From positions 1 to 9,885 of the forward strand of contig CAJUOQ010000053.1 of assembly GCA_910588235.1 (NCBI GenBank): a DNA stretch of 9,885 nt. Direction: 5' to 3'. Origin of the DNA: an uncultured Atopostipes sp. (GTDB lineage: Bacteria; Bacillota; Bacilli; Lactobacillales; Carnobacteriaceae_A). The notes beneath the pieces were generated by a model. The model made no database searches. It was not told the origin of the DNA and worked only from the letters and a program-made list of their open reading frames with translations. Made by a program: the position numbers and the translations under genes. Within the stretch, counting starts at the first letter, position 1. Every line of letters begins with the position of its first letter. This document shows, piece after piece, positions 1 through 7,542 of this stretch.

Positions 1-360
1 TCATTTTTCGATAATGAGGATGCGCAAGAACTCATTGAGCAATTAAAAGAACGCCAACTCAATATGGATTACTTACAAGCTACTGAAACGGTAGCCGCTG
101 AGGCTGCTTCTGACTTTGCCGGCAAGACGATTGTTTTAACAGGAAAGTTGGAGCACTTTAGTCGCAATGACTTAAAAGAACAACTTGAACTATTAGGGGC
201 AAAAGTAACCGGAAGTGTTTCCAGTAACACCGACCTTTTAGTTGCTGGTGAAAGTGCCGGAAGTAAATTAACACGTGCCCAAGAATTAGAACTTGAAATT
301 TGGAATGAAGAAGAACTATTAACTCATCTCAATGTAGATGGAGAAAGTGAGAGTGACTAA
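1..360 (+). CDS. ligA: NAD+-dependent DNA ligase LigA, C-terminal part (5' end outside window)
   Basis: The reading frame is open from base 1 and ends with TAA at 358-360, giving the last 119 residues of a protein that starts upstream. The ATG at 64 is an internal methionine, not the start. The first ~25 residues (SFFDNEDAQELIEQLK...) match the end of the helix-hairpin-helix region of LigA. The rest is a BRCT domain, recognisable from FAGKTIVLTGKL, LGAKVTGSVSSNTDLLVAGE and AGSKLTRAQEL. The full enzyme (about 670 residues in the family) seals nicks in duplex DNA during replication and repair, using NAD+ as adenylate donor. The catalytic adenylation domain is not in the window. The stop codon is directly followed by the camS start codon, so the two are almost certainly co-transcribed. 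The family call is secure; completeness upstream cannot be judged. Confidence 0.95.
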   Translation, partial: SFFDNEDAQELIEQLKERQLNMDYLQATETVAAEAASDFAGKTIVLTGKLEHFSRNDLKEQLELLGAKVTGSVSSNTDLLVAGESAGSKLTRAQELELEIWNEEELLTHLNVDGESESD

Positions 361-1494
361 ATGAAAAAGAATAAAAGCTTCGCTTTTTTAGCACTCTTGG
401 TCTTTGTATTGAGTGCCTGTAGTCCAGTCCTTGATGATGGCGGAGATGTAAGCAATGGGGAAGGAACAGAAAATTCCTCCAATACTTCCAATGTCGTTAC
501 TAGAAATCAGTTAGGGACGGATTACTATCGTCCAGCTTTAGACGAAGACGGGCGATATTTAACGAGCAATAACCGGGGGATTACGCTGAACTTGAACTCC
601 GGTATTAATATCAGTTTGTTTGAGAAAGATTTAATGCGTCTCTCGCAAGAAGTTTTTCCAACGGATGAATATTATATGCAGGAAGGACAAAAATTATCGA
701 GTGGTTTAGTAAGTGATTGGATTGGACGTGAATCAGAAGATAATCCAGAAGGACTTAACCCTCCAGAATCTGGTGAAGGAGATGACCGAGCACCAAATTA
801 TTTAAATTCTATTTTAGAATTTGACTTTTTCACCGAGACAGACGATGGGTTACAATTTTCGGGGATTAGCATTGGTTTAGCTATGAATTCCGTGGATTAT
901 TACCCTGCTTATCAATATGGTCCGACCTTAGAACAAGAAATTTCTTCGGAGGACGTTTTAGCTGAAGGGCAAAAAATGGCGGATGAAATTGTTCGACGGA
1001 TGCGAGGCATGGAAGGTTTAGAAGATATTCCAATCTTTGTAGGCATCTATGAACAAGCGGCCCAGGATGATCTAGGGGGCGGAGTTTATGTAGCAGAAGG
1101 CCAGAGTACGAATGGCGCGGACTCTATTCAAAGTTGGGATACCCTGAATGAAGAGCGTCTTATCTTCCCACTAGAAGGAAGTGACTCAGCAGAAGGAAAT
1201 GCATTTGCGAATTTCCAATCCGAAGTCGAATCTTTCTTTCCGAATATAAGTGGGGTCACTGGCCGTGCCCACTATGTCGATGATCAATTACAGGACTTGA
1301 CGATTGAGATTATGACGCAATTTTATGGGGAAGCTGAAATGGTCTCCTTTACTCAATACTTAAAACAGAGTGCGACGACTTACTTACCAGGAGAAATCGA
1401 TGTCGAGATTATCGTTGAATCTCCAGATACAGTTGAAGCCTTTTTAAAGAGAGAGCGAACGGATTCCGAATATTTTTCATATGTTTTTGATTAA
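361..1494 (+). CDS. camS: CamS/YerH-family sex-pheromone-precursor lipoprotein
   Basis: This 377-residue protein starts with a lipoprotein signal peptide: a KKNK basic region, a hydrophobic core and a lipobox LSAC at residues 17-20. Cys20 is the expected lipidated residue, which would anchor the mature protein to the outer face of the membrane. An acidic, Ser/Asn-rich linker follows (about 21-45), then the globular CamS domain, with typical stretches such as ISIGLAMNSVDYY and, near the C terminus, FQSEVESFFPN-SGVTGRAHY and EMVSFTQYL. Length is normal for the family. The core function is unknown. In Enterococcus faecalis and Staphylococcus aureus the signal peptide of the homologue releases a short cAM373-type pheromone. 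The ATG follows the ligA stop without a gap; a weak GAGAG (349-353) lies seven bases upstream inside ligA. Position between ligA and gatC matches yerH of Bacillus subtilis. Pheromone activity here is only inferred. Confidence 0.88.
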   Translation: MKKNKSFAFLALLVFVLSACSPVLDDGGDVSNGEGTENSSNTSNVVTRNQLGTDYYRPALDEDGRYLTSNNRGITLNLNSGINISLFEKDLMRLSQEVFPTDEYYMQEGQKLSSGLVSDWIGRESEDNPEGLNPPESGEGDDRAPNYLNSILEFDFFTETDDGLQFSGISIGLAMNSVDYYPAYQYGPTLEQEISSEDVLAEGQKMADEIVRRMRGMEGLEDIPIFVGIYEQAAQDDLGGGVYVAEGQSTNGADSIQSWDTLNEERLIFPLEGSDSAEGNAFANFQSEVESFFPNISGVTGRAHYVDDQLQDLTIEIMTQFYGEAEMVSFTQYLKQSATTYLPGEIDVEIIVESPDTVEAFLKRERTDSEYFSYVFD

Positions 1495-1506
1495 AGAAGC
1501 AAAATT

Positions 1507-1523
1507 TTATGAGATAATCATAA
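1507..1523. repeat. Short inverted repeat in the camS-gatC gap
   Basis: TTATGA (1507-1512) and TCATAA (1518-1523) form a perfect 6-bp inverted repeat around GATAA, with a -10-like GATAAT at 1513-1518 overlapping the loop and right arm. The best -35 candidate, TTGATT at 1487-1492, is 20 bases away, which is too far for a good promoter. It could be a weak internal promoter or operator for gatCAB, or chance in AT-rich DNA. Confidence 0.25.
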
Positions 1524-1539
1524 TAATGAAGAAAGAATG

Positions 1540-1544
1540 GGTGA
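1540..1544 (+). promoter_or_regulatory. Ribosome binding site that decides the gatC start
   Basis: GGTGA at 1540-1544 matches the 3' part of the ideal Shine-Dalgarno sequence AGGAGGTGA and lies four bases before ATG 1549, the right distance for that part of the motif. The in-frame ATG at 1537 has only a weak GAAAG upstream and would overlap this site, so 1549 is preferred. Confidence 0.55.
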
Positions 1545-1548
1545 AAGA

Positions 1549-1866
1549 ATGAAAGTTGATAAAGATTTAATTCAAGAAATTAGTTCAATTATGAAACTTG
1601 AATTTTCAGAAGAAGAAACAAAAGAACTGACTGAAGAAACAAATAAGACACTTTCAATGTTAAAAGCACTAAGTGAAGTGGATACTGAAGGTGTGGAAGG
1701 AACATTTTACGGTAGAGTCAATGGGCAAGCTCGTTTCCGAAAAGATGAAGCGATCAGCAATGAAGAAGAAGTAGAAGCCTTGCTTGAAGCAACGCCAACA
1801 CCAACAAGTGTTGATCACTTAATTGAAGTACCGGCAATTTTAGATGATGGAGAGGGTGGAGCTTAA
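1549..1866 (+). CDS. gatC: Aspartyl/glutamyl-tRNA(Asn/Gln) amidotransferase subunit C
   Basis: GatC is the small subunit of the cytoplasmic GatCAB amidotransferase, wrapping around GatA and GatB to stabilise the complex that converts Glu-tRNA(Gln) and/or Asp-tRNA(Asn) to the amidated forms. The 105-residue product has the family layout: an N-terminal helix ending in MKLEFSEEE (the counterpart of ARLxLSEEE), a second helix, a central LSEVDTEGVE segment, and the conserved C-terminal VPAILDDGEGGA. Divergence is noticeable in the middle, as is usual for GatC. A start at 1537 would add four residues (MGER), but the better ribosome site favours 1549. The stop TAA at 1864-1866 shares its last A with the gatA start ATG, indicating translational coupling. 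The immediate gatA and gatB neighbours make the call firm. Confidence 0.93.
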   Translation: MKVDKDLIQEISSIMKLEFSEEETKELTEETNKTLSMLKALSEVDTEGVEGTFYGRVNGQARFRKDEAISNEEEVEALLEATPTPTSVDHLIEVPAILDDGEGGA

Positions 1867-3338
1867 TGAGTTTACACACGAAAACAATAGAAGAATTACA
1901 TGAATTACTAGTCAATAAAGAATTAACAGTTGTCGAGCTTGTTGAGGCCACTTTTGATTATATGGAAACAGTCGAACAAGCTGTCGGTGCTTTTATTTCA
2001 ATCGATAAAGAAAATGCTTTAGCTGCTGCTAAATTAGTAGATGAACGAGGCGTTGATCCAGAGAATGTTCTCGATGGGATCCCAGTTGCCGTCAAAGATA
2101 ATATTGTAACAATGGATCAAAAAACCACTGCCGCTTCGAAAATGCTCGAAGATTTTGTTTCTGTTTACGACGCAACCGTTGTGGAGAAATTAAAAGAAGC
2201 AGGCATGATTATCGTTGGAAAAGCAAATCTTGATGAATTTGCAATGGGAGGCACAACAGAGACCTCAAAACTACAAACAACGAAAAACCCTTGGGATACT
2301 TCAAGAGTTCCAGGCGGTTCATCAGGCGGTTCAGCAGCAGCCGTTGCAGCGGGTATGGTTCCAGCTTCATTAGGAACAGATACAGGTGGTTCCATCCGTC
2401 AACCGGCAGCTTATACCAATTTAGTAGGGTTAAAACCAACTTATGGTACTGTTTCTCGTTACGGAGCGATTGCGTTTGCTTCCAGTCTAGACCAAGTAGG
2501 ACCGCTTACCCGAACAGTTAAAGATAATGCTATTTTATTAAATACATTAAGTGGAAAAGATCTGAAAGACGATACATCCGCTGGCTTAGAAATCGACTTT
2601 ACAGGAGCGATCGGTGAAGATATTGCTGGCTTGAAAGTCGGCATGCCTAAAGAATTCTTTGACGAAGAAGTCGTTGATGAAGACGTCCTGACGGTCGTTA
2701 AAGAAGCGGTCAAACAGCTTGAAGCATTAGAGGCTGAAATTGTAGAAGTTAGCCTACCGCACTTAAAATATGGAGTACCTGCATACTACGCGATCGCATC
2801 TGCAGAAGCTTCTAGTAACTTACAACGTTTTGATGGGGTTCGTTATGGCTATTCTCATCAAGAGGCAAACACACTTGAAGAACTATATGTTAAATCACGC
2901 TCAGAAGGATTTGGCCCTGAAGTGAAAAGACGTATTGTTCTTGGAGGAATCGCCTTAGGAATTGACCATTATGATGAGTTGTATGGACAAGCGACGAAAG
3001 TTCGTACCATTATCCGTAATGAATTCGAAAAAGCATTAGAAGAAGTCGATGTTTTAGTGGGGCCAAGTACAACATCTATTGCTCCAGAAATGGGACAAAA
3101 AGATGCAGATGATCCGGTCGACGCTTATCGAGGAGATATTTTAACGGTTCCTGTGAACTTAGCAGGCATCCCTTCATTAAGTATTCCAGCTGGTTTTTCA
3201 GAAGGTTTACCTGTCGGAATGCAGTTAATCGGAAATTATTTTGAAGAAGCAACCTTATATAAAGTTGGTCATGCATATGAACAAGCAACGGACCATCATA
3301 AACAATATCCAACACTTGAAGGAGGAGCAAATGAATGA
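1866..3338 (+). CDS. gatA: Asp/Glu-tRNA amidotransferase subunit A (glutaminase/amidase subunit)
   Basis: GatA hydrolyses glutamine (or asparagine) to release ammonia, which is channelled to GatB for amidation of mischarged tRNA. The 490-residue protein is an amidase-signature enzyme of normal family length. The catalytic Lys-cisSer-Ser triad is visible: Lys77 in GIPVAVKDNI, Ser152 in the glycine/serine-rich PGGSSGGSAAAVAAG, and nucleophile Ser176 in GTDTGGSIRQP. These sit two residues before the Staphylococcus aureus GatA positions 79, 154 and 178. The C-terminal part has the family segments VLVGPSTTSIAPEMG and ILTVPVNLAGIPSLSIPAGF. A purine-rich GGTGGAG at 1855-1861 serves as ribosome site. 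The start overlaps the gatC stop by one base (TAATG) and the end overlaps gatB by four (ATGA), as expected for subunits made in fixed ratio. Confidence 0.97.
   Translation: MSLHTKTIEELHELLVNKELTVVELVEATFDYMETVEQAVGAFISIDKENALAAAKLVDERGVDPENVLDGIPVAVKDNIVTMDQKTTAASKMLEDFVSVYDATVVEKLKEAGMIIVGKANLDEFAMGGTTETSKLQTTKNPWDTSRVPGGSSGGSAAAVAAGMVPASLGTDTGGSIRQPAAYTNLVGLKPTYGTVSRYGAIAFASSLDQVGPLTRTVKDNAILLNTLSGKDLKDDTSAGLEIDFTGAIGEDIAGLKVGMPKEFFDEEVVDEDVLTVVKEAVKQLEALEAEIVEVSLPHLKYGVPAYYAIASAEASSNLQRFDGVRYGYSHQEANTLEELYVKSRSEGFGPEVKRRIVLGGIALGIDHYDELYGQATKVRTIIRNEFEKALEEVDVLVGPSTTSIAPEMGQKDADDPVDAYRGDILTVPVNLAGIPSLSIPAGFSEGLPVGMQLIGNYFEEATLYKVGHAYEQATDHHKQYPTLEGGANE
3321..3327 (+). promoter_or_regulatory. 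Ribosome binding site of gatB inside gatA
   Basis: GGAGGAG lies seven bases before the gatB ATG at 3335 and within the last codons of gatA. It selects 3335 rather than the out-of-frame ATG at 3331. Confidence 0.8.
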
Positions 3339-4768
3339 ATTTTGAAACAGTTATTGGTTTAGAGGTACACGTTGAATTAAAAACTAATTCAAAAATGTTC
3401 TCACCTTCACCAGCAGGATTCGGAGCTGAACCAAATTCAAACACTAACGCCATCGATTGGGCTTACCCAGGCGTGCTGCCAACACCGAATGAAAAAGGAA
3501 TCGAGTTGGCGATTAAAGCGGCTTTAGCGTTAAATTGTGAGATCAATCAAGAGACAAAATTTGACCGTAAAAACTATATTTACCCTGACAACCCGAAAGC
3601 TTACCAAATCACTCAAGATAAGCAACCGATTGGGAAAAATGGTTTTATCGAAATTGATGTTGATGGTGAAAAGAAAAAAATACGTATTGAACGTGTCCAT
3701 TTAGAAGAAGACGCAGGGAAAAATATTCATGGTGACGATGGTTATTCGTATGTCGATTTAAACCGTCAAGGAACAGCTTTACTTGAGATTGTCTCTGAAG
3801 CAGATATGCGCTCACCTGAAGAAGCTTATGCTTATTTAGAAACATTGAAACAAATGATCCAATTTACACGGGTCTCCGATGTAAAAATGGAAGAAGGATC
3901 CATGCGAGCGGACGCCAATATTTCTTTACGTCCTTATGGGCAAGAAGAGTTTGGGGTAAAAACAGAACTTAAAAACTTAAACTCCTTTAATAACGTCCGT
4001 CGTGGTTTGATTTATGAACAAGGACGTCAAGAACGCCTATTATTAGCTGGCGAAGAAGCACTGCAAGAAACAAGACGCTATGATGATTCAAATCGTCAAA
4101 CGACGTTAATGCGAGTCAAAGAAGGACAAGACGATTATCGTCATTTCCCAGAACCTGACATTTTCCCATTCACTATTTCGGATGAGAAGATTTCAGAGTT
4201 GCGAGCAGAATTACCAGAAATGCCGGTCGAACGTCGCAAACGTTATGTGGAAGAATTAGAAATTCCAGCTTATGACGCGGAAGTCTTAACCGATACCGTT
4301 GAAATGTCTGATTTCTTCGATCAAACCGTCGAACATGGTGCTGATCCAAAATTAGCTTCTAACTGGTTAATGGGTGAAGTTTCTGGTTACTTAAACAGTG
4401 AACAAGTCAACATTGAAGAAACAACACTCACACCAAAAGCTTTAGCAGAAATGATTGGTCTAATTGAAGATGAGACAATTTCTTCTAAAATCGCTAAGCG
4501 TGTCTTTACTGAATTGACAAAAGAACAAGTGGATGATGTTCAAGCCTTAGTAGAAGAAAAAGGCTGGGTACAATTAAGTGACCCTGAACAGTTACTACCA
4601 ATTATTCGTGAAATTTTAGATAATAATGAACAATCAGTCGAAGACTTCAAAAACGGAAAAGACCGTGCGAAAGGTTTCTTAGTCGGGCAAGTGATGAAAG
4701 AAACACGTGGTCAAGCCAACCCTGGAGTAGTCAATAAATTATTAAACCAAGAATTAAATAAACGTTAA
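3335..4768 (+). CDS. gatB: Asp/Glu-tRNA amidotransferase subunit B (tRNA-binding kinase-like subunit)
   Basis: GatB binds the mischarged tRNA, phosphorylates the side-chain carboxylate with ATP and completes the amidation with ammonia from GatA. The 477-residue protein has normal length and the expected order: an N-terminal cradle domain with IGLEVHVEL (7-15), FDRKNYIYPDNPKAYQITQ (77-95), HLEEDAGK (122-129) and the family signature region VDLNRQGTALLEIVSEAD (140-157). It then has MRADANISLRP and KTELKNLNSFNNVRRGL, followed by a helical domain and the C-terminal GatB/YqeY tRNA-binding tail (about 330-477). Within the signature the usual Val-Pro before Leu-Leu is Thr-Ala, a mild variant. No promoter is needed, as it overlaps gatA. 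No terminator is seen after it, and dagK starts 45 bases downstream. Confidence 0.97.
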   Translation: MNFETVIGLEVHVELKTNSKMFSPSPAGFGAEPNSNTNAIDWAYPGVLPTPNEKGIELAIKAALALNCEINQETKFDRKNYIYPDNPKAYQITQDKQPIGKNGFIEIDVDGEKKKIRIERVHLEEDAGKNIHGDDGYSYVDLNRQGTALLEIVSEADMRSPEEAYAYLETLKQMIQFTRVSDVKMEEGSMRADANISLRPYGQEEFGVKTELKNLNSFNNVRRGLIYEQGRQERLLLAGEEALQETRRYDDSNRQTTLMRVKEGQDDYRHFPEPDIFPFTISDEKISELRAELPEMPVERRKRYVEELEIPAYDAEVLTDTVEMSDFFDQTVEHGADPKLASNWLMGEVSGYLNSEQVNIEETTLTPKALAEMIGLIEDETISSKIAKRVFTELTKEQVDDVQALVEEKGWVQLSDPEQLLPIIREILDNNEQSVEDFKNGKDRAKGFLVGQVMKETRGQANPGVVNKLLNQELNKR

Positions 4769-4800
4769 TTATCCTATGGTTTTTTGGGATTGAATGTTGT

Positions 4801-4808
4801 AGGGAGAG
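4801..4808 (+). promoter_or_regulatory. Ribosome binding site that decides the dagK start
   Basis: AGGGAGAG at 4801-4808 precedes ATG 4814 by five bases (seven from the GGGAG core). A possible TTG start at 4784 has no such site and adds ten residues (MGLNVVGRET) that do not look like the family N terminus. Confidence 0.7.
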
Positions 4809-4813
4809 AAACA

Positions 4814-5863
4814 ATGATGAAGAAACGAGCGCGCATTATTTATAATCCAAGCTCTGGTCGAGAAGCAGTCAAACGTGTTTTGCCAGATATTTTAGAAATT
4901 TATGAACAAGAAGGGTACGAAACAAGTGCCTTTCAAACAACACCAGAGCCTCTATCTGCGCAAAAAGAAGCCGCTAGATGTTGTGATGAAGGTTTTGATT
5001 TAGTCGTCGCTGCAGGTGGAGATGGGACGGTTCATGAAGTGATGAATGGGCTGGCCGAAAAAGAACATCGACCCACAGTCGCTATTATTCCAGCCGGTAC
5101 CACGAATGATTATGCGCGTGCATTACAGATCCCACTAGATAATTTAGTGGAGGCTGCAAAATTAATTGAAAAAGAAGAGTCTGTGTTTATGGATATCGGA
5201 AAAATTATTACCGGTGAAGACATCAGATACTTTATGAATATTGCTGCGATGGGAAACCTCGCCGAATTGACCTTTGAAGTTTCGCCGCAGCTAAAAACAA
5301 TCTTTGGTTATTTAGCTTATGTGATAAAGGGAGCTGAACTCGTGCCACAGATGCGTGCGGTCCCCGTGCACATTGATTATGATGGCGGCAGTTATAATGG
5401 AGAAGCTTCGCTTGTCTTTACAGCTCTTTCAAGTACGGTGGGCGGTTTTAATAATATTGTACCTGATAAAATATTAGGGGACGGGAACTTTTCGTTAATT
5501 ATTGTAAAAACCGCGAGCGTTCTTGAGTTAATGCAGTTAGCGCGAAAACTTTTAACGGATGGAACCCATTTAGACAGCTCAAATGTTATCCATAAACAAA
5601 CGAGCTTTGTCGATGTAAATGTTTTAGATGATTCGCAGCTGATGATCAACTTAGATGGTGAATACGGAGGCGACGCACCAGTTCGCTTTGAGAGCTTAAA
5701 TCACCATATTGAAGTCGTCGCGAATGTAGCCCCTATGGAACACAAAATTAAAGATCTTTCAGTGGAAGAAAAACAAAAGATGGAATCTATCTTTACAAGA
5801 GAGATCACCTCTATCGGAGATTTGAGCGAAGATAGAGAAAAAGAAGCCAACGAAATTGAATAA
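4814..5863 (+). CDS. dagK: Soluble diacylglycerol kinase (DgkB/DagK family lipid kinase)
   Basis: The enzyme phosphorylates diacylglycerol to phosphatidate with ATP at the inner membrane face, recycling the diacylglycerol left from lipoteichoic acid synthesis into phospholipid. From ATG 4814 the product has 349 residues. The N-terminal nucleotide-binding domain shows IIYNPSSGRE (8-17), AAGGDGTVHEVMNGL (66-80, the GGDGT ATP motif) and IIPAGTTNDYARAL (91-104). The middle has MNIAAMGNLAELT and FGYLAYVIKG. The C-terminal beta domain ends with MINLDGEYGGDAPVRFESL, which carries the LDGE motif of the family. About 40 charged residues follow the core and make the protein longer than Bacillus DgkB (about 300). 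ATG 4817 is an equally valid start. The neighbourhood gatB-dagK-rlmCD matches the gatCAB-dgkB-yefA order in Bacillus. A YegS-type lipid kinase of other specificity is less likely, given the context. Confidence 0.9.
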   Translation: MMKKRARIIYNPSSGREAVKRVLPDILEIYEQEGYETSAFQTTPEPLSAQKEAARCCDEGFDLVVAAGGDGTVHEVMNGLAEKEHRPTVAIIPAGTTNDYARALQIPLDNLVEAAKLIEKEESVFMDIGKIITGEDIRYFMNIAAMGNLAELTFEVSPQLKTIFGYLAYVIKGAELVPQMRAVPVHIDYDGGSYNGEASLVFTALSSTVGGFNNIVPDKILGDGNFSLIIVKTASVLELMQLARKLLTDGTHLDSSNVIHKQTSFVDVNVLDDSQLMINLDGEYGGDAPVRFESLNHHIEVVANVAPMEHKIKDLSVEEKQKMESIFTREITSIGDLSEDREKEANEIE

Positions 5864-5869
5864 ACAGAA

Positions 5870-5903
5870 AAGGAAGGTACGAAACTCGTACCTTCCTTAT
5901 TTT
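5870..5903 (+). terminator. Rho-independent terminator after dagK
   Basis: A perfect 13-bp stem (5870-5882 with 5886-5898, arm AAGGAAGGTACGA) closes on a three-base loop AAC and is followed by TATTTT. It starts six bases after the dagK stop and ends the ligA-to-dagK unit. The A-rich left flank would give a T-rich tail on the other strand, so it may work in both directions, though no converging gene exists here. Confidence 0.92.
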
Positions 5904-5946
5904 GAGAAGTAGTAGAGAACTATTTCGTTCAATTTGTTTAACTTTA

Positions 5947-5958
5947 GCTCTATAGAGC
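5947..5958. repeat. 12-bp perfect palindrome upstream of rlmCD
   Basis: GCTCTATAGAGC is a perfect dyad in the 167-base gap between the dagK and rlmCD coding regions. Its TATAGA (5951-5956) could serve as a weak -10, with TTCAAT at 5928-5933 as -35 (17-base spacer), but both hexamers are poor. TTTAGC (5943-5948) and GCTAAA (5981-5986) form a wider inverted repeat around it. It could be an operator or a short RNA hairpin; no regulator is identifiable. No clearer rlmCD promoter was found in the gap. Confidence 0.35.
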
Positions 5959-6018
5959 GATGTTTAGAGAGCAGTTGAGCGCTAAAATAGATTTCTTATG
6001 GATAAAAAATATTGAATG

Positions 6019-6027
6019 AGGAGGGGG
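6019..6027 (+). promoter_or_regulatory. Ribosome binding site that decides the rlmCD start
   Basis: AGGAGGGGG is a strong site six bases (from AGGAGG) before ATG 6031 and nine before ATG 6034. The longer reading frame from ATG 6016 would put this site inside the coding sequence as MRRGK, so 6016 is rejected. Confidence 0.85.
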
Positions 6028-6030
6028 AAG

Positions 6031-7416
6031 ATGATGAGTAATAAAAAAAGAAAAGAAATACCAGTAAAAGAGAATTACACGTATGAAGTCGAGATCACTG
6101 ACTTATCTCATCAAGGCTTAGGGGTTGCCCATGTGGATGGTTATCCTCTATTTATTGAAAATGCCTTGCCAGGAGAGCGTCTAAAAATGCAAGTCACCCA
6201 TGCGGGGAAGCGAATGGGCCACGGAAAAACAATCGAAATGATTCAACCGAGCCCTTACCGAGTCGATGAATTAGAAGATGTACATTTTCAAAATGGCACC
6301 ATGCCACTCCAGCACTTAGAGTATGGTCAACAATTAATATTTAAACAACAGCAAGTCAAAAAGCTTTTGTCGAAAGTCGGAGGATTTGAAAATATTCCTG
6401 TTTATGAGACGATTGGAATGGAGCACCCTTACGGCTATCGGAATAAAGCACAAATTCCCGTTCGTGAAATTAACGGTAAATTAACGACTGGTTTTTATAA
6501 AAAGAGAACGCATGATTTAATACCGATTGAAGATTTTGTTATTCAAGCTCCTGAAATTGATCAAGCAGTCGTCATTGTTCGCGATATTCTGCGAAAGTAT
6601 AATATAGAAGCTTATGATGAAGATCACCACGAAGGAGATGTGCGACATATCATTGTTCGTCGTGGACATGTTACGGGAGAGCTGATGATTGTCCTTGTTA
6701 CACGTTCTTTTGTGCTGCCACACTTACAAGAAATTGTGACGGAAATCCGAGCGCAAATTCCAGAGGTGGTTAGTATCGTTCAAAATATCAACTCTGAAAA
6801 GACCAATGTTATCTTAGGCAAGCAAGCGATGGTATTATTTGGACAGGATTACTATACCGATGAACTGATGGGGCATACATTTAAAATTTCACATCAGTCT
6901 TTCTATCAAGTGAATAGCGAACAGACAGAAAAATTGTATTCTGTCGCCGTTGATTATGCCGACTTGTCAGGAGAAGAAGTGGTAGTTGATGCTTATTCAG
7001 GGATTGGGACAATGACTTTAGCTTTAGCTGAACAAGCGAAACAAGTTTATGGGGTCGAAATTGTGCCTCAAGCCATTGAAAATGCACAAACAAATGCTCA
7101 AGATAATGCAATAGAAAACGTGGAATTTGAGGTCGCAGATGCTGGAGACTGGCTAGTTGAGAAGGCGAACACTGGTTTAGAAGTAGATGTCGTCGTGGTC
7201 GATCCGCCGCGAAAAGGATTGACTACAGAATTTATCAACGCCGTCCTTGAAATCCAACCCGAGCGGATGGTGTACGTAAGTTGTAATCCAAGCACTCTAG
7301 CTCGTGATTTAAAATTACTAGCAGAAGGCGGGTATAATGTCGAACAAGCCCAACCCGTTGATATGTTCCCACAGACCTACCATATCGAGACAGTAGTATT
7401 ACTGACTAGAGCATGA
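6031..7416 (+). CDS. rlmCD: 23S rRNA (uracil-C5) methyltransferase RlmCD (TrmA/RumA family)
   Basis: This SAM-dependent enzyme methylates C5 of uridines in 23S rRNA (U747 and U1939 in E. coli numbering for the dual-specific Gram-positive members). The 461-residue protein has an N-terminal TRAM RNA-binding domain (about 14-73, with ITDLSHQGLGVAHVDGYPLFIENALPGE). A central domain contains YRNKAQIPV (136-144) and the substrate-binding FYQVNSEQT (291-299). The C-terminal Rossmann domain has SAM motif I VVDAYSGIGTM (318-328), DPPRKG (391-396) and SCNPSTLARDL with catalytic Cys418. The CxxCGGCxxQHL iron-sulfur motif of RlmD is replaced by VHFQNGTMPLQHL (84-96), without cysteine, as in streptococcal RlmCD. 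ATG 6034 is an equally good start. The genomic position matches yefA of Bacillus. Whether it modifies one or both uridines cannot be told from sequence. Confidence 0.93.
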   Translation: MMSNKKRKEIPVKENYTYEVEITDLSHQGLGVAHVDGYPLFIENALPGERLKMQVTHAGKRMGHGKTIEMIQPSPYRVDELEDVHFQNGTMPLQHLEYGQQLIFKQQQVKKLLSKVGGFENIPVYETIGMEHPYGYRNKAQIPVREINGKLTTGFYKKRTHDLIPIEDFVIQAPEIDQAVVIVRDILRKYNIEAYDEDHHEGDVRHIIVRRGHVTGELMIVLVTRSFVLPHLQEIVTEIRAQIPEVVSIVQNINSEKTNVILGKQAMVLFGQDYYTDELMGHTFKISHQSFYQVNSEQTEKLYSVAVDYADLSGEEVVVDAYSGIGTMTLALAEQAKQVYGVEIVPQAIENAQTNAQDNAIENVEFEVADAGDWLVEKANTGLEVDVVVVDPPRKGLTTEFINAVLEIQPERMVYVSCNPSTLARDLKLLAEGGYNVEQAQPVDMFPQTYHIETVVLLTRA

Positions 7417-7437
7417 AAAAAGTGGAACAAAATAAAT

Positions 7438-7477
7438 AGTTTAGCCAGTCATTATATATGAAGACTGACTAAATTTT
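7438..7477 (+). terminator. Weak terminator candidate after rlmCD
   Basis: TTTAGCCAGTC (7440-7450) pairs with GACTGACTAAA (7463-7473) over 11 positions with one C-A mismatch, closing a 12-base AT-rich loop, and is followed by TTTT (7474-7477). It lies 23 bases after the rlmCD stop. The stem is AT-rich and the T run is short, so read-through into the next region is likely. Confidence 0.5.
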
Positions 7478-7529
7478 GAAGGATAAACAAGTTTATTTAT
7501 AGAAAATAGGTGTATTGTTAAAGGTTTTT

Positions 7530-7538
7530 TGTTATAAT
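7530..7538 (+). promoter_or_regulatory. Extended -10 promoter far upstream of any start codon
   Basis: TGTTATAAT is an extended -10 (TG-N-TATAAT) with a perfect TATAAT at 7533-7538. No good -35 exists at 16-18 bases; TTGTTA at 7515-7520 is only 12 away. Extended -10 promoters can work without a good -35. The predicted transcript start is near 7545, about 390 bases before the pyruvate oxidase ATG, so the product is either a long leader or a small RNA. Confidence 0.5.
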
Positions 7539-7542
7539 GAAG

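Noticed and set aside
4784..4813. Longer diacylglycerol kinase from a TTG at 4784
   Set aside because: It has no ribosome site, whereas ATG 4814 has AGGGAGAG at correct distance and gives the standard family N terminus.
6016..6030. Longer RlmCD from the ATG at 6016
   Set aside because: The added codons are the ribosome binding site AGGAGGGGG itself.
7515..7520. TTGTTA as -35 partner of the TATAAT at 7533
   Set aside because: The spacer is only 12 bases, too short for a sigma-A promoter; the extended -10 is a better explanation.
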